From positions 32,653 to 96,652 of the forward strand of contig CAYGOC010000005.1 of NCBI GenBank assembly GCA_964351495.1: a stretch of DNA of 64,000 nt, given 5' to 3'. Below are positions 6,904 through 15,947 of the stretch, one piece after another (within the stretch, counting starts at the first letter, position 1; every line of letters starts with the position of its first letter). This stretch comes from CAYGOC01 sp964351495. Its GTDB lineage: Bacteria; Chlamydiota; Chlamydiia; Chlamydiales; SM23-39. The position numbers and the translations under genes are program-made. Under the pieces are notes generated by a model, which was not told the origin of the DNA, made no database searches, and saw only the letters and a program-made list of their open reading frames with translations.

Positions 6904-8892
6904 ATGCCATTTTCTCTAAAGTCTTCTTTTACTCCTTGTGGAGACCAACCCGAAGCGATTGAAAAGCTAGTAAAAGGAGCTTTAGAAAATCGAAAAGCCC
7001 AAGTTCTTTTGGGGATCACCGGTTCCGGAAAAACCTTTACGATGGCCAATATTATTCAAAAAGTGCAAAGACCTACTTTGGTTTTAGCTCATAATAAAAC
7101 TTTAGCGGCGCAGCTTTACCAGGAGTTTAAGGGCTTTTTTCCGGAAAATGCGGTGGAATACTTTGTCTCTTATTATGACTACTATCAGCCGGAAGCCTAC
7201 ATAGCTAGAACCGACACCTATATTGAAAAGGATATGGCTATTAATGAAAGAATAGAAAGGATGCGCCTTTCTGCTACGAGATCTTTATTGGAAAGAGATG
7301 ATGTGATCATTGTAGCTTCTATTTCTTGTATCTATGGTTTGGGGGTTCCCGAGTATTATTCTCAAATGCAGCTCGCTTTAAAACCGGGGCAAACGGTTTC
7401 TAGAGAAGAGCTTTTATTTCATTTGGTAGAGATGCATTACACCAGAAATGATTATGAGCTCTCTAGGGGAAATTTCCGAGTAAGAGGAGAGGTATTGGAT
7501 ATAGTTCCTGCATACGAAGAAGATATAGCCTATAGAATCCAGTTTTTTGGAGATGAAGTAGAGCTTTTAAGCCAAATAGATCCGTTAACAGGAAAACAAA
7601 TCCGAAAATTAGAAGGGCTGGTTATTTATCCGGGCTCTCACTACGTCACACCAGAAGAGGTAAGGCATGAAGCTATCTCTACTATAAAAGAGGAGTTGCA
7701 AGAAAGGGCGCTGTTTTTTGAAAAAGAGGGCAAGCTGTTAGAAAAGCAAAGAATTTTGGAGAGAACCAAGCATGATTTAATCATGATTCGAGAAATTGGA
7801 TTTTGCAAGGGGATAGAAAACTATTCTAGACATTTTTCTAAAAGAAAGGAAGGAAGCCCTCCCCCCTGTCTTTTAGAATATTTTCCGGAAGACTTTTTGT
7901 TTTTTATAGATGAATCTCACCAAAGCCTTCCTCAAATGCATGCGATGTATAATGGAGATCGTTCTAGAAAATCTTCTTTAGTAGAGTTTGGGTTTCGACT
8001 CCCCTCTGCTTTAGACAATAGACCTTTAAAATTTGAAGAAGCATACGCCCACTTTCATAGAGTTATCTATGTTTCTGCTACGCCGGGGGTTTGGGAGCTT
8101 CAAGAGGCAAAAGGGGAAGTAGTAGAGCAGATAATCCGTCCTACCGGTCTTTTAGATCCTGAAATAGAGATAAGGCCCCTTTCTTCTCAGGTAGAAGATG
8201 CATTAGAGGAGATCCAAAAAGAGGTAGAAGAGGGAAGAAGAGTTTTGGTAACTACCCTTACAAAAAAGCTGGCAGAAGACTTAGCAAAATACCTATCGGA
8301 TTTGCAGGTAAAAGCAAAATATATGCACTCTGATGTGGATACCTTAGAGAGGATGCGTATTCTAAAAGAGCTAAGGCAAGGAGGATTTGATGTATTGGTG
8401 GGAATCAACTTATTAAGAGAGGGGCTGGATATCCCAGAGGTTTCTTTGGTCTTGATTTTAGATGCAGACAAAGAGGGATTTTTGCGAAGTGAAACGGCTC
8501 TTATCCAAACCTGTGGAAGGGCGGCCCGAAATGATAAGGGAAGGGTAATTATGTATGCAGACAAAAGAACAAGATCAATAGAGAGATGTTTAGAAATTAC
8601 CGAAGAGAGAAGAAAAAAACAGATAGAGCATAATACAAAGCATGGCATTACCCCAAAAACCATTTCTAAGAGTATAGCCGAGTCTTTGGAAGAAACTTTT
8701 GGAATTCAAGAGACAGCCCCAAGTAAAACAGCTTTACATTTAGAAGAGTTTTCTAAAGAGATGTTAGAAAAAAAGATTCAAGAATGTGAAGAGCAAATGA
8801 AGCAAGCGGCGAAAGAGAAGCGATTTGAAGAAGCAGCTCATTTTCGGGATTTGATGCGGTTTTATCAGAAAAGAGAGATGGAAATTCTATAG
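6904..8892 (+). CDS. uvrB: UvrABC excinuclease subunit B
   Basis: The protein, 662 residues from the ATG at 6904, is the DNA damage-recognition helicase of nucleotide excision repair. It receives DNA from UvrA and recruits UvrC. Visible are Walker A GITGSGKT (about residues 37-44), the beta-hairpin YYDYYQPEAY (about 91-100), the DESH helicase motif (about 336), GINLLREGLDIPEVSL, the motif VI region TCGRAARN, and the C-terminal UVR domain that binds UvrC. I chose ATG 6904 because the MPFSLKSSFTPCGDQPEAI start matches the usual UvrB N-terminus. An in-frame TTG at 6886 adds six residues that do not fit the family. No Shine-Dalgarno is visible before either start, and a leaderless transcript is possible. 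Confidence 0.97.
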   Translation: MPFSLKSSFTPCGDQPEAIEKLVKGALENRKAQVLLGITGSGKTFTMANIIQKVQRPTLVLAHNKTLAAQLYQEFKGFFPENAVEYFVSYYDYYQPEAYIARTDTYIEKDMAINERIERMRLSATRSLLERDDVIIVASISCIYGLGVPEYYSQMQLALKPGQTVSREELLFHLVEMHYTRNDYELSRGNFRVRGEVLDIVPAYEEDIAYRIQFFGDEVELLSQIDPLTGKQIRKLEGLVIYPGSHYVTPEEVRHEAISTIKEELQERALFFEKEGKLLEKQRILERTKHDLIMIREIGFCKGIENYSRHFSKRKEGSPPPCLLEYFPEDFLFFIDESHQSLPQMHAMYNGDRSRKSSLVEFGFRLPSALDNRPLKFEEAYAHFHRVIYVSATPGVWELQEAKGEVVEQIIRPTGLLDPEIEIRPLSSQVEDALEEIQKEVEEGRRVLVTTLTKKLAEDLAKYLSDLQVKAKYMHSDVDTLERMRILKELRQGGFDVLVGINLLREGLDIPEVSLVLILDADKEGFLRSETALIQTCGRAARNDKGRVIMYADKRTRSIERCLEITEERRKKQIEHNTKHGITPKTISKSIAESLEETFGIQETAPSKTALHLEEFSKEMLEKKIQECEEQMKQAAKEKRFEEAAHFRDLMRFYQKREMEIL

Positions 8893-8922
8893 GAAAAAGA
8901 GAGGTTTTGCTATTTTTGTTTC

Positions 8923-10731
8923 ATGCGCTTTTTTAAAACACCCTTTTTCCAAATTCTTATACAAGACAAGAAAAAAAACGGAGTTCTTTTTTTTTCTTTT
9001 TTTTCCTTGCACTTTTTGGCTGCTCTTTTAGAGGGAGCTTCTTTTACATTTATTGTTTTAGCTTTAAGCTCTTTAGAAAAAGAAGTAACGACTTTTCTCC
9101 CCTTTAAAGTAGGCGCATTTTTCCCTTTTTTACAAAAACTCAACCACACAGAAGCATTTCGGTTTTTTACTATCCTGGCTATTTTTTTTCAGATTCTACG
9201 AAGCTCTTTTTCTTTTTTTGGGCAGCTTTGTCTTACTAAGTTAAGTATAAAAGTGCAGTGTGATGTACAGAAGAAGATTTATGAGCAGATTTTTCATTTT
9301 AGCTTTTCTCAGGTGAGCAAATATAAAATTGGGGACCTAGTGGAGTATACCTCTTCTCCTTCTAATATGATCCCCCATTTTACGGAAGCGTGTAATCAAG
9401 TATTGATTTCTTTTTTTACAGCGTTAGTTCTTTCTTTTTTACTTTTTTCCCTCTCTTTTTCCTTGACCTGTATTATTTTTTTCTCTTTCGCCCTCCTTTT
9501 TTGGGTGCAAAAAAAAGTAGTAAAAAAGGTTTCTAACACTTCGCAAAAGTTAATTAGGCTCCAGGCTGATTTTACTAAAAATGCGGTTCAAAATTTGCAA
9601 GCTTTAAGGCTTATTTTCACATTCAACCGTCATAAAAAAGCGAGAGAAAATATTTACGAAAGTATTTTTCATATTGGCAAGGTAACGAAAAAGCAGACTC
9701 TTTTGGTGCAATCTTTATCTCCTTTCAACGAGATGATGGGAGTTGTTTTAGTGGGCGTGTGTCTTTTGACGGGTCCCTTTTTTTTATCGGAAAACAACAC
9801 GCTAGCCATTTTACTTTCTTTTTTAAGTATAACGTACAGACTGAGTTCCAGAGCGCAAATTCTGGCAAATTATGCAGCTAATTTAGCCAAGCATACAGGT
9901 TTTATAGGAAGGGTGAATGAGATCTTAAAAAAAGAAGATAAGGAATTTTCAATAGAAAAACAGGGGATTCATTTTCCTTTTACAAAAAGTCTCTCTTTTA
10001 AAAACGTCTTTTTGCACTACGAAGAAAATAAAAGAGCTGTTTTACAAAATCTTTCTTTTTCTGTGAAAAAAGGAGAGACTTTAGCCTTAGCGGGGCCTTC
10101 GGGTGCAGGAAAGTCTTCTCTTTTAGATTTGATTATTCGTCTTTATAGGCCTTCTTCTGGGGAGATCCTAGTGGATGGCAGATCTTTAGAGGAACAAGAT
10201 ATCGGTTCTTGGAGAGATAGCTTAGGAGTTGTAAGCCAGGACACCTTTATTTTTAATGAAACCATTGAAAAAAACATCTTATTTGGGAAGTTAACGGCTA
10301 CTAAAGAAGAAGTACAGGAAGCTGCAAAAATAGCAGGGGCCTTAGGGTTTGTTGAGAGACTTCCCAATAAGTGGGAGACAGTTTTAGGAGAGAGAGGTTA
10401 TCGTCTTTCCGGGGGAGAAAGGCAAAGAATTGCTTTAGCAAGAGCTCTTTTGCGCAAACCTGAGATTTTAATTTTAGATGAAGCTACGAGTAATTTGGAT
10501 AGCTATTCAGAGCATCTAATTCAAGAGGCTTTAGAAAAATTTCAGCATAAGATTACGTTAATCATAGTAGCACATAGACTATCTACTATTACGAAAGCAG
10601 ATCAGATCCTTTTTTTAGAAGAAGGCTCTGTTGTAGAACGAGGAACGCATGAAGAGCTGTTACAGAAAAAGGGAAGGTACGCTCTTTTCTGGGAGATTCA
10701 ATCTACAAGTCTAGCTTCTACTTCTTTATAA
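8923..10731 (+). CDS. MsbA-type ABC exporter, fused membrane and ATPase domains
   Basis: A 602-residue half-transporter. The N-terminal 330 residues hold about six hydrophobic helices (ABC transmembrane type 1 fold). The C-terminal nucleotide-binding domain has Walker A GPSGAGKSS (about residue 391), the signature LSGGERQ (about 494), Walker B ILILDEAT (about 514) and an H-loop histidine (VAHRLS). Homodimers of this type flip lipids, lipid A or lipid-linked glycans, or export peptides. It lies 30 bp after uvrB and next to the glycan locus, so a role as the lipid A or glycan flippase is attractive but unproven. Its 3' end overlaps the convergent glycosyltransferase gene by 34 bp. No good ribosome binding site is visible before the ATG. 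Confidence 0.88.
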   Translation: MRFFKTPFFQILIQDKKKNGVLFFSFFSLHFLAALLEGASFTFIVLALSSLEKEVTTFLPFKVGAFFPFLQKLNHTEAFRFFTILAIFFQILRSSFSFFGQLCLTKLSIKVQCDVQKKIYEQIFHFSFSQVSKYKIGDLVEYTSSPSNMIPHFTEACNQVLISFFTALVLSFLLFSLSFSLTCIIFFSFALLFWVQKKVVKKVSNTSQKLIRLQADFTKNAVQNLQALRLIFTFNRHKKARENIYESIFHIGKVTKKQTLLVQSLSPFNEMMGVVLVGVCLLTGPFFLSENNTLAILLSFLSITYRLSSRAQILANYAANLAKHTGFIGRVNEILKKEDKEFSIEKQGIHFPFTKSLSFKNVFLHYEENKRAVLQNLSFSVKKGETLALAGPSGAGKSSLLDLIIRLYRPSSGEILVDGRSLEEQDIGSWRDSLGVVSQDTFIFNETIEKNILFGKLTATKEEVQEAAKIAGALGFVERLPNKWETVLGERGYRLSGGERQRIALARALLRKPEILILDEATSNLDSYSEHLIQEALEKFQHKITLIIVAHRLSTITKADQILFLEEGSVVERGTHEELLQKKGRYALFWEIQSTSLASTSL

Positions 10732-11822
10732 AAGCTTTTTTGTAAACAAGAGGCAAAAGAAGGGATAGAGTGGTAGTTTTCATACAGCTTTTGTGCTTTT
10801 TGTAGTCTTACAAGAAGGGACTCATTTTTAGAAAGAGTTTCTATTTGGGATAAGATCTCTTTATTCCAATCTATAATCACCTCTGAAATACCGAGTTTTT
10901 TTGCTTCAAAGGCAAGCCAACTTCCCTCTTTGATTACAGGAATTTTTCCTGCAATGATAGATTCTACAAAAATACCGGAGGTTCCCTCTTTGTAGACTGT
11001 AGGATCGTAAGGAAGGAGAATAAAAGAAGATTCCTGTAAAAAGCTAGAAAACTCCTCTCTTGTAAGCTCCTCTTGTATAAACTGACAAAAAGGGTAGCTT
11101 TCTTTACAAAGAAAAGGCTTGGCGGTCTCTGCGACAAGGAGCTTCAAAGAACTTTTTTTTTGCAGAAGCTCCAAGGAGAGCTGCTGAATTTCAAAAAGCC
11201 CTTTTTCTTTTCGTATAGAGCCTCCGGGCCACCATAAAAAGGAAGATCTCTTTTTAGAGGTAAAATGAGTATTTCCATGAGGTATGGGAAGAACGGTAAC
11301 AGGTATTTTAAAATGAGGTTCTTGCCCTTTTTGCAAAAGTTCACTATCGGAAAAAAGTTGAAAGTTTTTTTCCCCAAGGCGAAACCGGAATAAAAAATGA
11401 AGTAAGGTATAGAAGTGCTTCTTCTTTCCCCGGTATACATAGCGGTGTAAAATCCAAAGTCGTAATTTTTTTCTAGAGAAAAAAAGGGCAAAAAAGAGAG
11501 AGGCCATATGAAACACTTCAAAGTGTTCTAAGAAAAAAATAGAATAGGGAGGCATTTTGTGAATCTCTTTTTTTAAAGAGAAAAAGTGACGAAAGAATAG
11601 GGAGATCTTTTTTTTTGAGGTTTTCTTTTTTTTCCAGGAATCTTCAGGAAGAACTCTTTTCCAATTTTGGGTAAGGGATAGAGGGGTGTTTTGGGGAACT
11701 AAGGCTATATAGTCCCATTGTAGACTTTTTACTGCTTTTTCCACGGCTATATGGTAAGTATATACGTGTCCTACTTGGTCGTGGAGTAGAGGAAGAAAAG
11801 CGTAAAAATGATTTTTTCCCAT
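10698..11822 (-). CDS. probable GT4-like glycosyltransferase
   Basis: A 374-residue cytosolic or membrane-associated protein with weak similarity to GT-B glycosyltransferases. The C-terminal half has the nucleotide-sugar-binding style of GT4 enzymes: FILLPYDPTVYKEGTSGI, then FVESIIAGKIPVI, then a C-terminal helix region. The N-terminal half has the features of an acceptor-binding Rossmann fold. The EX7E motif is not cleanly formed, so donor and acceptor cannot be assigned. It marks the left end of the glycan locus. It converges with the ABC exporter (34-bp overlap) and diverges from the GT9 gene with about 30 bp between starts. The protein is strikingly rich in Lys and Phe, as are its neighbours. 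Confidence 0.6.
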   Translation of the reverse strand: MGKNHFYAFLPLLHDQVGHVYTYHIAVEKAVKSLQWDYIALVPQNTPLSLTQNWKRVLPEDSWKKKKTSKKKISLFFRHFFSLKKEIHKMPPYSIFFLEHFEVFHMASLFFALFFSRKKLRLWILHRYVYRGKKKHFYTLLHFLFRFRLGEKNFQLFSDSELLQKGQEPHFKIPVTVLPIPHGNTHFTSKKRSSFLWWPGGSIRKEKGLFEIQQLSLELLQKKSSLKLLVAETAKPFLCKESYPFCQFIQEELTREEFSSFLQESSFILLPYDPTVYKEGTSGIFVESIIAGKIPVIKEGSWLAFEAKKLGISEVIIDWNKEILSQIETLSKNESLLVRLQKAQKLYENYHSIPSFASCLQKSFYKEVEARLVD

Positions 11823-11855
11823 AAGAATTAGTTATTGTATACAAGGAAAAGCTTT

Positions 11856-13010
11856 GTGCAAGAGAAAAAAAAATCTCCTCTTAGAGGGAAATATTTAATC
11901 CAAAATAAAAAGGCTCTCTTTCTACTTCATGCGGTGGATCTTTTTTTGAAAGGGAAAACCTTTTTTTCGAAAAAACACTTTTCTTTTAAGGAGCCCAAAA
12001 AGGTTTTACTTTCGAATATTGCTCATTTAGGAGATGTTCTTTTGATGAGTTCCCTTCTTCCTGTTTTACATAAGTATATTCCTGGTGTAAAGATAGGAAT
12101 TTTAGTAGCAAGTTCTTCTTCTTGTGTTTTAGAAAAGCATCCCTTGGTAGAAAAAATACACTATCTAGATCACTGGAAGCTTGAGAGAAAAAAGCGTTCT
12201 TTTTTTCAAAAGTGGAGAAACTATAAGAATAGCTTTCGAAAAGCTCTTTTTGAAATCGAACAAGAACAGTATGAAGTAGCTATTGATTTAGGATATCACT
12301 TTCCGAATGCTATACCTCTTTTATACAAAGCAAAAATTCCTGTTAGAATTGGATATAGCTCTGGCGGCTTTTCTCCACTGCTTACCCATCCTAAAAAATG
12401 GAAGTGGGAGAAAAAATCGGCTGCCTATTATTTTTTAGATCTTCTGTTTTTTCTTACAATTTCTGAAAAAGAGAAGTTAAAGCCCTCTCTTTTTGCTTCT
12501 ATAAAAAAGGAGGAGAGTTTTTCTGAATATATTGTAATTCATATGGGGACAGGAAGTGATTTAAAAAAATGGCCTATCCCCTACTGGAAAAAACTCGTAG
12601 AAAAACTTTCCTTAGAAAATATTCATTTGGTTTTTACGGGAAAAGGAGAAAAAGAGAGAAAAGAGGTAGAAGAGGTGGTAAAAGGTCTTGCCTCTTCTTC
12701 TTTTTCTTATAGGGAAGCCTCTTGGGAGGAATATGTATTGTTAGTAAAAAAAGCAAAGGGGTTGATTGCTGTAGATACGGTAGCAGGTCATGTAGCTTCT
12801 TCTTTTTCTATCCCGTCTGTTTTGATTTATACAGGGATCAATCTCATAGAAAACTGGAGACCTTTAAATGAGAAAGCGGAAGTACTAGTGAAAAAACTCC
12901 CCTGCTATCCCTGCCATAGAAGCAGGGGTTGCTTTAGCATGGAATGCATAAGGGGAGTTTCTCCAGAAGAAGTTTTTAAAAAAGCAAAGAGCCTTTTTCA
13001 AAAGAGTTAG
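11856..13010 (+). CDS. GT9-family (heptosyltransferase-like) glycosyltransferase
   Basis: A GT-B fold transferase of glycosyltransferase family 9, the family of LPS heptosyltransferases WaaC/WaaF/WaaQ. Seen are KVLLSNIAHLGDVLLMSSLL near the N-terminus (the acceptor-domain signature), VIHMGTGSDLKKWPIPYW in the middle, AVDTVAGHVASSF (donor-binding loop) and the cysteine-rich tail PCYPCHRSRGC. It would add a heptose or related sugar to the growing glycan on the cytoplasmic face. The frame is open to a TTG at 11835, but the GTG at 11856 is preceded by AAGG at 9-nt spacing, so I use that. With a heptose-activation module further along the locus, a heptosyl donor is plausible. Confidence 0.85.
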   Translation: MQEKKKSPLRGKYLIQNKKALFLLHAVDLFLKGKTFFSKKHFSFKEPKKVLLSNIAHLGDVLLMSSLLPVLHKYIPGVKIGILVASSSSCVLEKHPLVEKIHYLDHWKLERKKRSFFQKWRNYKNSFRKALFEIEQEQYEVAIDLGYHFPNAIPLLYKAKIPVRIGYSSGGFSPLLTHPKKWKWEKKSAAYYFLDLLFFLTISEKEKLKPSLFASIKKEESFSEYIVIHMGTGSDLKKWPIPYWKKLVEKLSLENIHLVFTGKGEKERKEVEEVVKGLASSSFSYREASWEEYVLLVKKAKGLIAVDTVAGHVASSFSIPSVLIYTGINLIENWRPLNEKAEVLVKKLPCYPCHRSRGCFSMECIRGVSPEEVFKKAKSLFQKS

Positions 13011-13831
13011 TTATAGTAAATATCCCCTGTATCTATAAGGCCTTTTTGGATGTAATAGTCCATGTTTTCTTGGATACATTTTGGAAAACTGGAGTCCACT
13101 TCCACTCTTTCAAAGTTTTGTATAGCTTTATGGATATTGGGAATGTTTTGTGTAGATAGGTCAAAGTCTTGAAAGTGAGAAAAAGAGTGAATTTTTTCAT
13201 GATATAAAGCAAAGCCGCCCATATTGCTAAAGTGCCATCCTCCAGAAGGGTAGAAATGTTTGTATCTCTCATTTCTAATTCCATCTGTTCCGATTCTTTT
13301 TACTACAGAAAATAAAGAGATAGCGGGACCCACTAAACGAGAAGGATCTTTTCTATTTAAGTAGAAACGGTAAAAGTCACAACCACAACCTAAAATCCGC
13401 TTTCTTCTAGAAAGAGTTTGGATCATCTTAGGGAGCTCGTGTGGTTTTACAATTTCATCTGTATCAGAGACAATGACTACATCGGAGTCCTGAAGGCCTT
13501 TGAGTCCTTTTATTAGCATTTTTCTTTGATATTCTTCTCTTTTCCAAGGATTATCGGTTTCTAGCCAATCATCTAGTTTTATATGGATGATTTTATCCAG
13601 GTATTTGGAGAAAAGAGCTTTATTTTCTTCAAAATAGAAGGGCTTTTTGTTTCCGCTAAAGGTTTGAGAAGCTTCTAAAAGAACAAATTTATCTACATGG
13701 TCATAAAGCTCTTCCAAGTGGATTTGCAAAACTTCGAGTTCATTGAAAAACAAGAAACAGTCATACACTTTAGAGAACAAAGAGGAGGTGAAACAAACAC
13801 AACAAGCAAATAAAAAACCCCATTTTTTCAT
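13007..13831 (-). CDS. GT17-family glycosyltransferase with signal peptide, copy 1
   Basis: A 274-residue protein beginning with a signal peptide or signal anchor (MKKWGFLFACCVCFTSSLFS). A glycosyltransferase family 17 domain follows: KVYDCFLFFNELEVLQIHLEEL, then DHVDKFVLLEAS and the metal-binding style motif VIVSDTDEIVKP around residue 150, then GGWHFSNMGG. GT17 is typified by beta-1,4-N-acetylglucosaminyltransferase III of animals, with bacterial members of unknown acceptor. The N-terminal signal suggests transfer outside the cytoplasm, which is odd for a nucleotide-sugar enzyme. It is a paralogue of the divergently transcribed gene at 14005. The 3' end overlaps the GT9 gene by 4 bp. A hairpin encloses its ribosome binding site and start codon. 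Confidence 0.8.
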   Translation of the reverse strand: MKKWGFLFACCVCFTSSLFSKVYDCFLFFNELEVLQIHLEELYDHVDKFVLLEASQTFSGNKKPFYFEENKALFSKYLDKIIHIKLDDWLETDNPWKREEYQRKMLIKGLKGLQDSDVVIVSDTDEIVKPHELPKMIQTLSRRKRILGCGCDFYRFYLNRKDPSRLVGPAISLFSVVKRIGTDGIRNERYKHFYPSGGWHFSNMGGFALYHEKIHSFSHFQDFDLSTQNIPNIHKAIQNFERVEVDSSFPKCIQENMDYYIQKGLIDTGDIYYN

Positions 13832-13863
13832 AGAACAATCCTTATGGTTAAAAAATGGGGGTT
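13816..13863 (-). promoter_or_regulatory. hairpin enclosing the start of GT17 copy 1
   Basis: AACCCCATTTTTT (13816-13828) and AAAAAATGGGGGTT (13850-13863) are inverted repeats with one extra G. In the minus-strand mRNA the 5' leader would pair with codons 2 to 5 or so, leaving the AAGG ribosome binding site and AUG inside a roughly 21-nt loop. This could modulate translation initiation. No ligand or regulator is apparent. Confidence 0.45.
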
Positions 13864-14004
13864 ATTCTCCCCTTATGGGTTTTTAAAAGACAAGTTTTTT
13901 TTGTTAAGAAAAAGCATCTAGAAAAGGAAAGAAAGTCTTTTCGAAAAGAGAATGTTTAGATAGAGTGGTTCGACTTTTACAAAAAAATATTTCAGGAGAA
14001 TTTT

Positions 14005-14910
14005 ATGAAAAAATGGTGTTTTGTTTTTTTTCTGCTTTTAGCTTCCTTGCAGGCTAAAGTGTATGATTGCTTTATCTTTTTTAATGAGTTTGACGTTTTG
14101 CAGATTCGTTTGGAAGAGCTTTATGACCATGTAGATAAATTTGTAATAGTAGAATCTGCTATGAGCCATAGAGGGTTGAAAAAACTGTACAACTTAGAGA
14201 ATAACTGGGATAGATTTGCTAAGTACCGGGACAAAATAGTCTATTTAAAGATGGATACTTTGCAAGGAGAGTGTGCAGGATCTAGAGAAAACTGTCAGAA
14301 AAATTATGCTAAAAAATGGCTTTTAGAAAATGGGAAAGATGATGATTTAGTACTGTTTTCTGATGCGGACGAGATACCTCCCGCTTCTTCTATAGAGTTT
14401 GCCAAGCAGTTAATCGAGACAAATCCCGTTATTGCGTTTGAGCAAAAAATGTATCGCCATTTTCTAAACAGAAAAGCGCCTGATAGTGAAGACTGGATAG
14501 GAACTATAGGAATTCAGCTTCGCTATTTAAAGTATGCTCCAGCGGAGTTAAATGGGTTGAGATGCCGTATTTGTTTTGAAAAGTGCACAGATGTTCCCGG
14601 GATAAAACCAAGAACGGGTAAAAAAGCAAAAAAGTTTCCTTATAAGCTAAGTGGAGAAAAGGTACAGGTTCCTCTTATCAAGGGAGGCTGGCATTTTTCT
14701 TACATGGGAGGGTATGCTAATTTTCGGGAGAAAGTAACTCATTGGATTCATTGGGAAAACCCCAGTCCTCAAACAAAACAAGCCTGGGAAGGAGAAGTCT
14801 TTATGCATCCTTTAGTAGAAATCGATGAAAGCTATCCCCAGTTTGTGCGAGATAATAAGGCTCATTTTAAAGAAATCGGACTGATTGATGAAGCCAGAGA
14901 ATCTGCTTGA
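14005..14910 (+). CDS. GT17-family glycosyltransferase with signal peptide, copy 2
   Basis: A 301-residue paralogue of the divergent gene. The signal sequence MKKWCFVFFLLLASLQA is followed by KVYDCFIFFNEFDVLQIRLEEL, VDKFVIVES, LVLFSDADEIPP (acidic, probably metal/nucleotide binding, near residue 120) and GGWHFSYMGGYANF, all typical of glycosyltransferase family 17. It carries an extra cysteine-containing insertion (LRCRICFEKC) in the second half that the other copy lacks. An AGGAG ribosome binding site lies 9 nt upstream of the ATG. It is the first gene of the long rightward run. The next gene starts 50 bp downstream. Acceptor and cellular side of action are unknown. Confidence 0.8.
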   Translation: MKKWCFVFFLLLASLQAKVYDCFIFFNEFDVLQIRLEELYDHVDKFVIVESAMSHRGLKKLYNLENNWDRFAKYRDKIVYLKMDTLQGECAGSRENCQKNYAKKWLLENGKDDDLVLFSDADEIPPASSIEFAKQLIETNPVIAFEQKMYRHFLNRKAPDSEDWIGTIGIQLRYLKYAPAELNGLRCRICFEKCTDVPGIKPRTGKKAKKFPYKLSGEKVQVPLIKGGWHFSYMGGYANFREKVTHWIHWENPSPQTKQAWEGEVFMHPLVEIDESYPQFVRDNKAHFKEIGLIDEARESA

Positions 14911-14960
14911 GATAAAACTTCAGTCTGATTAATTTGGTTTTTCTTTAGGAGGGGTGAGTT

Positions 14961-15947
14961 ATGCACATTTTGGTTCCGGGAGGAGCAGGTTATGTTGGGT
15001 CAAAACTAGTTTTTCACCTTTTGCAAAAAGGGTACAAGGTAACAGTCTTGGATCTTTTTTTGTATGGGGAACAGGTTTTTTCTTCCATAAAAGGGCATCC
15101 TCACCTCTCTCTTGTCAAAGCAGATATTAGAGATGAAAAGGCGGTAGAAGAATCTCTTTTAGGGATAGACGCCGTAATTCACCTTGCGTGTATTTCCAAT
15201 GATCCTAGTTTTGAGCTCAATCCTGCTTTGGGTAAGTCGATCAATTTAGATAGTTTTGAGCCTTTTGTAAGGCTTGCTAAAAAACAAGGAGTAAAGCGGT
15301 TCATTTATGCCTCTTCTTCTTCTGTGTATGGCATTAAACAAGAAAAAAATGTGGATGAGACGGTTTCTTTGGAGCCTTTAACTGACTATTCTAAGTTTAA
15401 GGCGGAGTGTGAAAAGATCTTATTTCAGTATCTTTCAGAAGATTTTGAGGCAGTCGTAGTAAGACCTGCTACTGTATGTGGAGTATCTCCAAGGCAAAGG
15501 CTTGATTTGATCGTCAATATTTTGGCAAACCATGCATTTCATAAAAGAAAAGTGCAGGTGATTGGAGGTGATCAACTTCGTCCGAATATTCATATAGAAG
15601 ATATGGTAAGAGCTTATATTCATATTTTAGAAAGTCCTAAAGAAAGAATTCAGGGAGAAATATTCAACGTGGGATATGAAAACCATTCTGTTTCTCATTT
15701 GGCCCATCTTGTGCAAAAGAAGATAGGATCTGATGTTGTGGTCGAAACAGTAGAGACAGATGATCCTAGGTCTTATCATATTTCTTCTGAAAAGATAGGA
15801 AGAAAATTACAGTTTTTCCCCCGTTTTACGATAGAGCAAGCAGTAGAAGACTTGAAAAAAGCTTTTGAAAAAGATTTATTTCCCAAATCTTTGGAGGATG
15901 CTAGCTATTTTAATGTGAAAAAGATGAAGGAGATAGCCCTTGTATGA
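14961..15947 (+). CDS. NAD-dependent nucleotide-sugar epimerase/dehydratase (extended SDR)
   Basis: A 328-residue extended short-chain dehydrogenase. The Rossmann motif GGAGYVG is at residues 7-13, the catalytic YSKFK (YxxxK) at about residue 147 and the Ser-rich strand YASSSSVYG before it. The family epimerises, dehydrates or reduces nucleotide-linked sugars. Substrate cannot be set from these motifs. A very strong AGGAGGGG ribosome binding site precedes the ATG. The stop overlaps the start of the next SDR (ATGA), so the two are translationally coupled. It resembles the SDR at 33969-34904, with shared PRxRLDLxVN wording in the substrate domain, suggesting related substrates. Confidence 0.85.
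   Translation: MHILVPGGAGYVGSKLVFHLLQKGYKVTVLDLFLYGEQVFSSIKGHPHLSLVKADIRDEKAVEESLLGIDAVIHLACISNDPSFELNPALGKSINLDSFEPFVRLAKKQGVKRFIYASSSSVYGIKQEKNVDETVSLEPLTDYSKFKAECEKILFQYLSEDFEAVVVRPATVCGVSPRQRLDLIVNILANHAFHKRKVQVIGGDQLRPNIHIEDMVRAYIHILESPKERIQGEIFNVGYENHSVSHLAHLVQKKIGSDVVVETVETDDPRSYHISSEKIGRKLQFFPRFTIEQAVEDLKKAFEKDLFPKSLEDASYFNVKKMKEIALV

Noticed and set aside
8187..8663. 158-residue minus-strand frame
   Set aside because: Entirely antisense inside uvrB, whose motifs are complete.
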